Counted from the stretch's first letter, positions 1-5,234 are shown. The stretch: 5,234 nucleotides of DNA from an uncultured Lachnospiraceae bacterium (GCA_910588825.1 CAJURF010000113.1:1-5234), one strand, 5' to 3'. Numbers and translations: made by a program. Notes: generated from the sequence alone by a model not told the origin.

Positions 1-53
1 AAGGCGTGGGTCTGCAACACCCTGATTCACCGGTTCAAATCCGGTCTGCGCCT
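1..53 (+). tRNA. tRNA-Cys (anticodon GCA), 5' part outside window
   Basis: This is the 3' portion of a cysteine tRNA gene. The anticodon stem-loop is GGGT / CTGCAAC / ACCC at 8-22, with U33 at 13 and anticodon GCA at 14-16. The T arm is a perfect 5-bp stem (29-33 with 41-45) closing the loop TTCAAAT. The 3' acceptor strand CTGCGCC (46-52) is followed by T at 53. A U discriminator base is a known identity element of tRNA-Cys and agrees with the anticodon. CCA is not encoded (the next bases are CTT), so the tail would have to be added by nucleotidyltransferase. The D arm and 5' acceptor strand lie before the window, so about 20 bases are missing. The gene is probably the last of a tRNA cluster, because a terminator follows at once. 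Confidence 0.93.
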
Positions 54-58
54 CTTAG

Positions 59-98
59 AAAGAGAACTGAGAAAGTAATTTTTCAGTTCTCTTTTTTT
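59..98 (+). terminator. Intrinsic terminator of the tRNA transcript
   Basis: A perfect 10-bp stem, AGAGAACTGA (61-70) with TCAGTTCTCT (83-92), is extended by two A-T pairs and followed by a run of T to 98. It lies five bases after the tRNA 3' end and would end the tRNA transcript. Confidence 0.9.
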
Positions 99-130
99 GT
101 ATTTCTGTATTCATAAGTATCTGCAATGCT

Positions 131-150
131 CCAATGTCATTTACTTAACA
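131..150. repeat. Left terminal inverted repeat of the IS4-family element
   Basis: This 20-bp arm is identical to the reverse complement of 1891-1910. The match stops at the base outside (T130 against C1911) and at the base inside (T151 against C1890), so both limits are sharp. Confidence 0.88.
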
Positions 151-403
151 TCAAATAAAAGTAGTCTACGTTAAGCAGTGCCATATTTTAAATAAACTTA
201 AGAGAAAAAGACCACATATTTGGTGAAAAGGCCGCTCCTGGCCTCCAACAAGTATAAAAACATCTGGTCTCGGACGATTGAGTATTGAATTCATACAATA
301 AATGGGCATAACAATAAGACGGAACGAACTGAATTTTTTAAAAAATCTCTCTACATCCGTCTGAATTTAACTTATATTTATTAGTACAAAAATGAGTTTT
401 TTA
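151..403. other. Non-coding left arm of the IS4 element
   Basis: No gene is supported here. It is the 3' side of the transposase. It contains AGACGGA (317-323) complementary to TCCGTCT (356-362), enclosing a 14-bp palindrome ATTTTTTAAAAAAT (333-346). Transcribed from the minus strand this could fold as a 3'-end stem-loop for the transposase mRNA, but it has no proper T-tail, so a terminator call would be weak. A short GGCC-N6-GGCC dyad lies near 230-243. Confidence 0.4.
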
Positions 404-1716
404 CTAATTTCGATAGCAGAAACTCATTGGCAGCTTGAACCCTGCCTGGCGTGCAAAGGTTCGGCCAGGTCTGACCGGCTCGATATTTTGGGCGGTCAGG
501 CCTTCCACATCGAATCCTGTCTTCTCATCGTGTACCCTCAAAAAATCCCGGCATATTTTTATAGCGGATGAATAGTTGGCCTGATATACGTATTTCGTGG
601 CCTTCTTAGGGATTTCTACATCCATGGTTATCTCAGTACAGAAATTGTACAGGATTGCTCTTGCCCACACCTCCTGTACGATATACTCATTTTTTTAGAA
701 TGGAATGCTTTGAGGCACAGGGGGTATTTCAGATCCCGGAAAGATGTTTCCTCATCCCATCTCAGGTGGTACAGATCTTTGAAATCATCTATGTCAAAAT
801 CAAGGTCAGGCAGGTTGGTAATGAGATTTTCATAACAGCCTTCTGAAATTTCGATCCGGATTACGCGCAGGGATATGCCATACTCTGCCCGTTCTTCTGT
901 AATGTAGTCCATGGGGACATCCCTGCAGACATACCTGTACTGTCCGGCCAGTTCCGGATGTAAGCGCTTTTTCTTTGATTGTGGCCTGGATAAGATCCGG
1001 TCAGCATGGTAATCCAGCTCCGTGACATTATCCAGCGGAAAACCCAGGATCTTCTCAGTCTTAACATCTGTACAGCGTATCAGGAAGAACTGGCTGTTTT
1101 CAATCACATGCGCAAAAACATTATAAGAAGCACAGCCCCTGTCACATAGATAAATAACAGGAGTATCTGCCCCGGCCCGGTCAGCCATCTGGCAGAAGGC
1201 GCTGTACTCATTGCGTTTCCGGGCCGGCTGGACCAGCAGGTCAGTAAACTTCTTGTCCAGGATAGAAAAGAAAGCGTTTATATGGATCTGGTTAAATCCC
1301 CTGGTGGACTTTCCGCTGGGCTCAAAAAAAGTATCCGGGTCATCGGGGTTCCTGAAGATGTCCACTGCTGATCCGCCACATGCGGTGAGGGAGTATTTTC
1401 CTTTGAGCAGATGCTTCCTGCACTTTTTTGTAAAGGAAATGAGCAGACTCCTTAACGCGCCGTCTTTCATCTTTTTCCGCTGCTTATAAAAAGCAGCTTT
1501 GGAAGGAACGTCTGTGGAACGCCCAAAATAACGATAGAGTTCTTCTTTTATGCAGTCCCCTTCCATCGTCAGCAGCATATGGACCAGCTGGGTAAACCCC
1601 AGCTTGCGGTTACGCGAAAAATCCTTTCCGGGATTCACAGCGTATTTTTCAGGATCAGCGGCAAGGTCATTGATTGAGGCAATTAACATTGCCTTTACAG
1701 CATCAGAATATTTCAA
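404..1716 (-). pseudogene. IS4-family transposase (DDE_Tnp_1 type), frameshifted
   Basis: This DDE transposase would cut and join the ends of the surrounding IS. The minus-strand start is TTG at 1716, chosen because AAGGAGG lies 6 bases upstream (1723-1729). The first frame runs 342 codons to the A7 tract. In it are D192 (in LCDRG) and a perfect IS4 signature, Y316-(2)-R319-(3)-E323-(6)-K330, in YHLRWDEETSFRDLK. The second frame (404 to about 687) continues the family C-terminus with EYIVQEVWARAILYNFCTE and ends at TAG 404-406. Joined by a one-base shift the product would be about 437 residues, a normal IS4 length. Two defects are visible. The A7 tract (690-696) would need eight A's for one open frame. 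The first catalytic Asp, expected in A-C-D-G-S, is Gly114 (A-C-G-G-S). Slippage at the A tract could restore length but not the missing Asp. Confidence 0.85.
690..696 (-). other. A7 frameshift site in the IS4 transposase
   Basis: The minus strand reads TCT AAA AAA ATG AGT. Staying in frame gives S-K-K-M-S and soon a non-homologous tail ending at 628. Moving back one base gives S-K-K-N-E-Y-I-V-Q-E, which continues the transposase. One extra A, by mutation, polymerase slippage or ribosomal -1 shift, joins the two halves. Confidence 0.8.
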
Positions 1717-1722
1717 AATATA

Positions 1723-1769
1723 CCTCCTTAATCAGGTAAATATTAATTAAGTGAGCATTTCCTGATTAA
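1723..1769 (-). promoter_or_regulatory. Strong ribosome binding site abutted by a hairpin, IS4 transposase
   Basis: On the minus strand the SD AAGGAGG (1729-1723) precedes TTG with 6-base spacing. The 9-base arm CCTGATTAA (1736-1728) overlaps the first two bases of the SD and is complementary to TTAATCAGG (1769-1761). A longer transcript that folded this way would hold the SD at the foot of a stem. A third related copy, CTGATTAG on the plus strand at 1781-1788, offers an alternative partner. Confidence 0.5.
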
Positions 1770-1796
1770 TCTGCTTTTTTCTGATTAGCCAGAAAA

Positions 1797-1824
1797 AATC
1801 CACACAGATTGAGGTATTTGTCAA
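1797..1824 (-). promoter_or_regulatory. Candidate promoter of the IS4 transposase
   Basis: A perfect -35 hexamer TTGACA is read on the minus strand at 1824-1819. With a 16-base spacer the -10 position is TGGATT, a poor match, so only the -35 half is convincing. It lies just downstream of the protective hairpin at 1860-1894 and about 100 bases before the start codon, which fits a native weak transposase promoter. Confidence 0.35.
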
Positions 1825-1856
1825 GCAAAAATTTTTTTAATTTTGGTTACTGATAG

Positions 1857-1894
1857 AAAAACAGGATTTCGGATATTGTATCCGAAATCCTGTT
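1857..1894 (-). terminator. Hairpin with T-tail at the IS4 end, reading toward the transposase
   Basis: A perfect 16-bp stem, AACAGGATTTCGGATA (1860-1875) with its complement (1879-1894), has a 3-base loop. On the minus strand it is followed by T's, giving TGTTTTTC; on the plus strand there is no T run. It therefore acts, if at all, on transcripts entering the IS from outside toward the transposase. It overlaps the inner four bases of the terminal inverted repeat and lies upstream of the candidate promoter. Hairpins that blunt external read-through are known in IS4-group elements such as IS231; the same role here is inference. Confidence 0.7.
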
Positions 1895-1910
1895 AAGTAA
1901 ATGACATTGG
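1891..1910. repeat. Right terminal inverted repeat of the IS4-family element
   Basis: This 20-bp arm is the exact reverse complement of 131-150. It lies on the transposase-proximal side of the element and its inner four bases form part of the hairpin at 1860-1894. Confidence 0.88.
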
Positions 1911-2225
1911 CAATGTTCCATCCCAAAAAACATAAGAATCTTCTGTTCCTGATCCAAACTGAAAATCCTCTAAAATCATATATTTTTCTTTTATTACGCA
2001 TAGACATTTCATTATTTACGATTGTTCTTTTCACTCACAAGGCATGGTGCACTGACCCATTTTGTATTATAGTAGATACAGGCTTTCCTTTATTATGGTT
2101 ATATATTTCTCTTTTTACGAAATATATTGCCATCAAAAAGGCACTGTATGACCATCTGATACTCAGGAAACATCATGTATGCGATGAAACAGCATTCACT
2201 CTCAGGAATACTTCATATCACATAG

Positions 2226-2259
2226 TTTTATATTATATAGTATACTGTACAATATAAAA
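2226..2259. repeat. 34-bp near-perfect palindrome, possible operator
   Basis: The left arm is TTTTATATTATATAGTA (2226-2242). The right arm (2243-2259) is its reverse complement at 15 of 17 positions. The centre is the perfect octamer AGTATACT. Symmetry ends sharply on both sides. There is no loop and no T-tail, so a DNA-binding dyad is more natural than a terminator. It lies about 200 bases upstream of the XRE gene, which is the only regulator in view; a link to that protein is conjecture. Confidence 0.6.
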
Positions 2260-2442
2260 TAGCAGCGTTCACGCAAAATGCTGATTTCCTCTTTGTAACC
2301 GCAGACTTTTATTACAGGACGAATGTCAGATACTTGTATTCTACACAGATATTCATGCAGATAAACAGCCTGTCAGAAATATACCCTCAAAACACTAAAA
2401 AAATCGACCATTAAAGGCATACACCTGCGCTTAATCAAAACG

Positions 2443-2448
2443 AAAGGA
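2443..2448 (+). promoter_or_regulatory. Ribosome binding site of the XRE regulator
   Basis: AAAGGA lies 11 bases before the ATG at 2460. The spacing is slightly long but this is the only purine-rich match near the start, and it supports the chosen start. Confidence 0.6.
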
Positions 2449-2459
2449 CTAAAACACCT

Positions 2460-2801
2460 ATGAATAAAAAAGATCTGAAGCAAATTGCTCAGCAAATAAA
2501 AGAAAAACGCAAATCGTACGGCTACACCCAGGAACAGATGTCCGAAAAACTGGAAATGTCCTACAGCTATTACACCAAAATCGAAAATGGCTATCAGACA
2601 CCTTCCCTGAATACACTGGTCAAAATAGCCTCTGCCCTGCACATTTCGCTGGACAAACTGATTTATGGAAAAACCCCGGAAAATCCCCAGTTCTCCCCAG
2701 ATGCACAAGAACTCCTGCAGTTCATCGATCAATATGACCGCAACGAGCTCATCCGATGCAAAAACTTACTGGCTAAAATAATCAGCTGTTTGAACGATTA
2801 A
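2460..2801 (+). CDS. XRE-family (Cro/C1-type) helix-turn-helix transcriptional regulator, 113 aa
   Basis: This is a small cytoplasmic DNA-binding protein. Residues about 9-66 form one Cro/C1-type HTH domain: IKEKRKSYGYTQEQMSEKL carries the first two helices with the typical Y-T-Q-E-Q turn, and the recognition helix region is MSYSYYTKIENGYQTPSL. The family-typical K-I-E-N-G and L-x-x-L-V-K-I-A-x-A-L-x-I-S-L-D-x-L follow. Residues about 70-113 are a short tail with a predicted helix (DAQELLQFIDQYDRNELIRCKNLLAKII) that could serve in dimerisation. There is no enzymatic or metal-binding domain, no signal peptide and no membrane segment. Length is normal for single-domain XRE proteins. The gene is monocistronic here, flanked by a gene-free leader and its own terminator. 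Its target is unknown; autoregulation through the upstream palindrome is possible but unproven. It is the only apparently intact protein gene in the window. Confidence 0.9.
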   Translation: MNKKDLKQIAQQIKEKRKSYGYTQEQMSEKLEMSYSYYTKIENGYQTPSLNTLVKIASALHISLDKLIYGKTPENPQFSPDAQELLQFIDQYDRNELIRCKNLLAKIISCLND

Positions 2802-2869
2802 GCCCAACAAAGACAGGCTGAAAACTATCAGATAAAACCCTAAACACAAAGCGCAGGTGCCTATGTAGA

Positions 2870-2919
2870 AACAGGAGCAACTCTGTATTAAAATGCAGAT
2901 TTGCTCCTGTTATTATTTT
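2870..2919 (+). terminator. Intrinsic terminator after the XRE regulator
   Basis: A perfect 11-bp stem, AACAGGAGCAA (2870-2880) with TTGCTCCTGTT (2901-2911), has an inner TCTG/CAGA pairing (2882-2885 with 2896-2899) and is followed by the T-rich ATTATTTT. It lies about 70 bases after the stop codon. The tail is interrupted, so efficiency may be moderate. Confidence 0.75.
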
Positions 2920-3198
2920 GCCCATATTTATTAACTATATTTTAAGATTTTATTAACGCACCTCAATCTGATAATCCTTCATTCTCAGCTGCTACAAAAG
3001 TATCCATCATAACAGAAACGGCTATCCTGGATAGATTCACCCCCTGCAATTGTCCAGCTTACATACTGGAACATATAAAAGGCCTTCATTCACTTCACAC
3101 GCCATTCTCCCCCATTATCAGCCCCCACCTGTTCAATCCGACCCAATGCTTTTATGATCCTGTACTCCAGCCAAACAAATCTCCACGGATTCTGTGCA
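2920..3198. other. Unrecognised stretch; possible decayed minus-strand reading frame
   Basis: No gene is supported. On the minus strand one frame stays open from 3197 to 2985 with a single TGA (3090-3092). It would read AQNPWRFVWLEYRIIKALGR and on to EWRVK, stop, then MKAFYMFQYVSWTIAGGESI and on to YFCSS, stop. I recognise no family and see no ribosome binding site. It starts right at the edge of the MITE-like unit, so it could be the remnant of a gene cut there, or chance. On the plus strand I could not extend the neighbouring IS66 transposase into this stretch. Confidence 0.3.
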
Positions 3199-3346
3199 CT
3201 AGTACTACAGCGAGCGATTCAAATTTAGCAATGTATAATGGGCAATATCCGCTTTTGTAATAGTTAAAATTCGATTATTTTGTATTGAAATCGCTACAAG
3301 AGCGGTTTTTTCAAAGCACCATACAATATGCTCGCTGTAGTACTAG
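3199..3346. mobile_element. 148-bp MITE-like element with 17-bp terminal inverted repeats
   Basis: The ends are perfect 17-bp inverted repeats: CTAGTACTACAGCGAGC at 3199-3215 and its complement at 3330-3346. The match ends at both borders. The outermost CTAG is itself palindromic, so it could be a duplicated CTAG target rather than part of the repeat; that would leave 13-bp ends beginning TACTACAGCG. The unit has no coding capacity. The interior is A+T-rich, with a TATAAT at 3234-3239 and a hairpin followed by T6. Short length, no gene and perfect ends fit a non-autonomous miniature transposon, mobilised by a transposase elsewhere that I cannot identify. It abuts the truncated end of the IS66 gene. 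A structured intergenic repeat moved by another route is the alternative. Confidence 0.65.
3249..3311 (+). terminator. Hairpin plus T6 inside the MITE-like unit
   Basis: CCGCTTTTGTA (3249-3259) pairs with TACAAGAGCGG (3295-3305) over 11 positions with one G-U pair, and T6 follows (3306-3311). The 35-base loop holds CGATT/AATCG (3272-3276 with 3289-3293), giving a second nested stem. It has the form of an intrinsic terminator or the 3' end of a small structured RNA. Confidence 0.5.
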
Positions 3347-3937
3347 GCTTCTTACTGGAATTATCCGGATATTCCGCCTAGGGTCTGTTGCTCCCATCTT
3401 CTCCGTGAATTAACAGGGATTGATGAAAACCATCCGGAGCAGAAGTGGGCATCTGCATTTATAGACCTTTTACTGGAAATGAAAAAGGTCAAAGAGAAAG
3501 GCAAGGGCTCTCTGAGCTATTATCACTATCATAAGTTCGATAAGAAGTATGATGAACTCATCAAACAGGCTCGGAAGGAAAATCCACTTCCCGAAACCAC
3601 GAAGAAAAAACGCGGAGGGAAGAAAAAGGGGAAAATCCCTGCCCTTGTAGAACGTCTTGCGAAATACAAGGCATCAGTCTGCCTTTTTATACATAACTTC
3701 ATGGTTCCCTTTGATAATAACCAGGCAGAACGTTATCTTCGGATGATAAAGGTCAAGACCAAAGTATCCGGATGCTTCCGAACTGAGGAAGGTGCCAGAG
3801 ATTATCTGAAAATCATGTCCTACGTTAGTATGGCACATAAGCAGGGATACAATGCTTACAAAGCAATCCGAAATGGAGGCTGTAAAAAATCTTGTGTCTA
3901 CAAAGCGGACCTTTCTGATAAGAGTTTAGATATGTAG
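3347..3937 (+). pseudogene. IS66-family transposase (TnpC), C-terminal fragment
   Basis: This is the last 196 codons of an IS66 DDE transposase; full TnpC proteins are roughly 500 residues. The open frame begins directly at the MITE-like unit with ASYWNYPDIPPRVCCSHLLR, which matches the region just after the family's second catalytic Asp (usual context H-D-C-W-x-x-Y-W). It continues with ELTGIDENHPEQKWASAFID and a Lys-rich linker. The catalytic-Glu block DNNQAERYLRMIKVKTKVSG follows, then CFRTEEGARDYLKIMSYVSM. The stop is TAG 3935-3937. The ATG at 3479 is internal and has no ribosome binding site, and homology clearly extends upstream of it. The fragment lacks the first two catalytic Asp residues and the partner genes tnpA and tnpB, so it cannot transpose. 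The tail after AIRNG is not one I recognise. No IS66 terminal repeat could be located. Confidence 0.88.
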
Positions 3938-4028
3938 AATCTTGCTGTCGTTTTTAACAATCTGCTGTTGTCGAATCGGCCTTTCTATTTATAGTATACC
4001 CCTCTGTAATGTTTTTATACATCTTTTT
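3938..4028. other. Spacer between two convergent transposase remnants
   Basis: This A+T-rich junction separates the IS66 stop from the IS256 stop on the opposite strand. I see no gene, no hairpin terminator and no clear IS66 or IS256 end. Two related blocks, TTGCTGTCG and CTGCTGTTGTCG, occur near 3943 and 3963. Confidence 0.4.
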
Positions 4029-5154
4029 TTATAGCAAACAACGGGTGATCCGCTCACCATACAGTACAATGAGCTGGTTCAGGACCTGATCCCAGTTCCG
4101 GTACTGCTGGGTCCATTTTTTTACCACGTTTTCACTGGCAGGGTAAAGCATCTTCTCTAATGATGTGTCATTAGGGAATACACTTTTTGTTCTGGTGACC
4201 TTGCGGTACTGGCGGTTTAGCGCCTCTATGATGTTGGTGGTATACATGACCGCCGGATATCATCTGAAAACTGGAAGAAAAAACTCACATCTTCCCAGTT
4301 GTTCTCCCAATTGCTTATGGCATAGGGGTACTTTTTCCCCATTTTTCTTTCATGGCTTCCAATACGTTTAATGCGGCGGCTTCATTCGGGGCTGTATATA
4401 CTGCTTTAAAATCGGAAGAAAACTTTTCCAGGTCTATGTAACTGACGTATTTAAAGGAATTCCTCAGCATATGGCCCACACATCTCTGGAGCCCTGCCTG
4501 TGGGAATACTGCCTGGATGGCCTCTTTAAAGCCAGGCAGTCCGTCTGCGCAGAAGAACAGGACGTCTTCTGCACCACGGTTCTTCAAGTCATTGAGCATG
4601 CCAAGCCAAAACCTGCTGGTTTCATTTGCTCCTACGGTAATGCTCAGGATATCCTTGTATCCATCCAATGTGACTCCAAGGACAATATAAGCAGCACGGC
4701 TCAGAATCTTTCCGTCTTCCCGTACTTTATAGTGGATGCATTCCATGAAAACAAAAGGATACACAGGGTCCAGAGGCCGTGTCTGCCATTCCCTGGCCTG
4801 GGGCAGAATCTTATCCGTAATTTTGCTGGCCATGTCTGCGGACAACTCAATTCCATAGAGGTCCTGGAGCTGGTCATAGATATCCCTGGTGCTCATCCCC
4901 TGGGCATACAAAGAGATGATTTTTTCTTCTATCCCAGAAATATCACGCTGGTATTTCGGAATCAGTTTCGGCTCAAACTCTCCATTGCGGTCACGAGGGA
5001 CATTGATCTGGAATTCCCCGTACTGGCTTTTCAGATTCTTAGGGGAATGTCCGCTGCGTTTGTTATCTGTACGGGTATTCCCCTTTTTGTTTTTCTCATA
5101 TCCAAGAGTTACATCCATTTCTGCTTCCAAAAGCTCCTGGAGGATATCTATAAA
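4029..5154 (-). pseudogene. IS256-family (transposase mutator type) transposase, frameshifted and truncated
   Basis: The minus-strand frames join into one IS256-type transposase. The first frame (to about 4336) holds LLEAEMDVTLGYEKN, the block YGEFQINVPRDRNGEFEPKL, RDISGIEEKIISLYAQGMST, the first catalytic region FVFMECIHYKVREDG, the second catalytic Asp in CADGLPGFKEA, and RCVGHMLRNSFKYVS. A middle piece (about 4331-4252) reads KYPYAISNWENNWEDVSFFF. The last frame (4029-4247) has MYTTNIIEALNRQYRKVTRT with the catalytic Glu, and ends at TAA 4029-4031. One missing base at the A5 run (plus-strand 4332-4336) and one near 4248-4252 separate the frames. The first catalytic Asp is Glu at codon 4741-4743. 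Homology starts only near 5154 (FIDILQELLEAEM), so about 35 N-terminal residues are absent; TTG 5130 is not a real start. Full proteins are about 400 residues. Terminal repeats were not found. Confidence 0.87.
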
Positions 5155-5234
5155 GAACCCATAAATTAAGACAAAAAAGTGCTTGTTTTTAAGTTAGGTT
5201 TTTCCTATCATCATTATTATGAAAGGAGCCTGAG
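5155..5234 (+). promoter_or_regulatory. Right edge: possible ribosome binding site for a gene beyond the window
   Basis: Upstream of the IS256 remnant the sequence stops looking like transposase. At 5222-5228 AAAGGAG is a good Shine-Dalgarno match on the plus strand, with only six bases left, so a start codon could follow just after 5234. This is suggestive only. Confidence 0.35.

Larger units (their letters stand above)
131..1910 (-). mobile_element. IS4-family insertion sequence, complete with both ends, 1780 bp
   Basis: The ends are a perfect 20-bp inverted repeat: CCAATGTCATTTACTTAACA at 131-150 and its reverse complement at 1891-1910. The single transposase gene is on the minus strand (404-1716) and has the IS4 Y-R-E-K signature. 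The flanking heptamers are CAATGCT (124-130) and CAATGTT (1911-1917). They match at six of seven positions, which may be a decayed target duplication; a shared GCAATG just outside gives an alternative reading. The element carries about 250 bp of non-coding DNA between the left end and the transposase stop, and about 175 bp of control region at the right end. It inserted downstream of the tRNA-Cys terminator. The transposase is broken, so the copy is probably immobile unless rescued in trans. The family call is firm; I cannot name the specific element. Confidence 0.85.
1911..2459. other. Gene-free stretch before the XRE regulator
   Basis: No convincing gene is present. A 118-codon plus-strand frame (1901-2257) begins inside the IS inverted repeat, lacks a ribosome binding site and resembles no family I know. 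The stretch is A+T-rich, with a 34-bp palindrome at 2226-2259 and two CTCAGGAA direct repeats (near 2162 and 2200). No good sigma-70-type promoter with both boxes is evident before the regulator, so its start site is undetermined. Confidence 0.5.

Noticed and set aside
317..362. Hairpin in the IS4 left arm as transposase terminator
   Set aside because: The stem is only 7 bp around an A+T palindrome and no T run follows on the minus strand, so I list it only as a feature of the arm.
861..1067. 68-codon minus-strand frame, and the plus-strand frames at 655-846, 1211-1489 and 1550-1750
   Set aside because: All overlap the IS4 transposase in other frames and carry no family motifs.
1901..2257. 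118-codon plus-strand frame, hydrophobic in the middle
   Set aside because: It starts inside the IS inverted repeat without a ribosome binding site, has no recognisable family, and its codons run straight through the 34-bp palindrome.
2373..2732. 119-codon minus-strand frame
   Set aside because: It is antisense to the XRE gene, which has a clear HTH domain and a terminator on the plus strand.
2460..2801. XRE protein as antitoxin of a toxin-antitoxin pair or a phage repressor
   Set aside because: No toxin-sized partner frame lies next to it on either strand, and no phage gene is in view; a lone regulator is all the sequence supports.
3199..3346. Possible CRISPR repeat pair or attachment site
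   Set aside because: There are only two copies, in inverted orientation at the ends of one unit; there is no repeat-spacer periodicity, no cas gene and no integrase.
4471..5169. 232-codon plus-strand frame
   Set aside because: It is the antisense of the IS256 transposase, whose conserved motifs are clear on the minus strand.

Overview
The window looks like Firmicutes DNA, probably a gut-type Clostridia (Lachnospiraceae-like) chromosome. The basis is the strong AAGGAGG Shine-Dalgarno, a TTG start, the moderate A+T bias and the flavour of the transposases; this is inference, not a database match. The region is accessory and dominated by decaying mobile elements. The only intact protein gene I can defend is a small XRE-type DNA-binding regulator.

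Layout, left to right. Positions 1-53 are the 3' part of a tRNA-Cys(GCA) gene, followed by a clear intrinsic terminator. From 131 to 1910 lies a complete IS4-family insertion sequence (1780 bp, perfect 20-bp terminal inverted repeats). Its transposase is on the minus strand. It carries an intact Y-R-E-K signature but has lost the first catalytic Asp (now Gly) and is split by a frameshift at an A7 tract. The IS end upstream of the transposase holds a 16-bp hairpin with a T-tail, placed to stop incoming transcription. A second hairpin abuts the ribosome binding site.

Positions 1911-2459 hold no convincing gene but contain a 34-bp near-perfect palindrome (2226-2259). The XRE regulator follows (2460-2801) with its own terminator. 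After about 280 bp of unrecognised DNA comes a compact 148-bp MITE-like unit (3199-3346) with 17-bp perfect inverted repeats and an internal hairpin plus T6. It sits exactly at the break point of an IS66-family TnpC fragment (3347-3937).

The right end is an IS256-family transposase pseudogene on the minus strand (4029 to about 5154). It has two single-base deletions, a D-to-E change at the first catalytic residue and a missing N-terminus. The last bases look like a ribosome binding site for a plus-strand gene starting just outside the window.

No multi-gene system (defence, biosynthesis or conjugation) is visible. The parts worth a second look are the MITE-like unit, the orphan palindrome, the layered expression-control structures of the IS4 element, and the recurrent one-base deletions, two of the three in A runs, which are either real decay or assembly artefacts.
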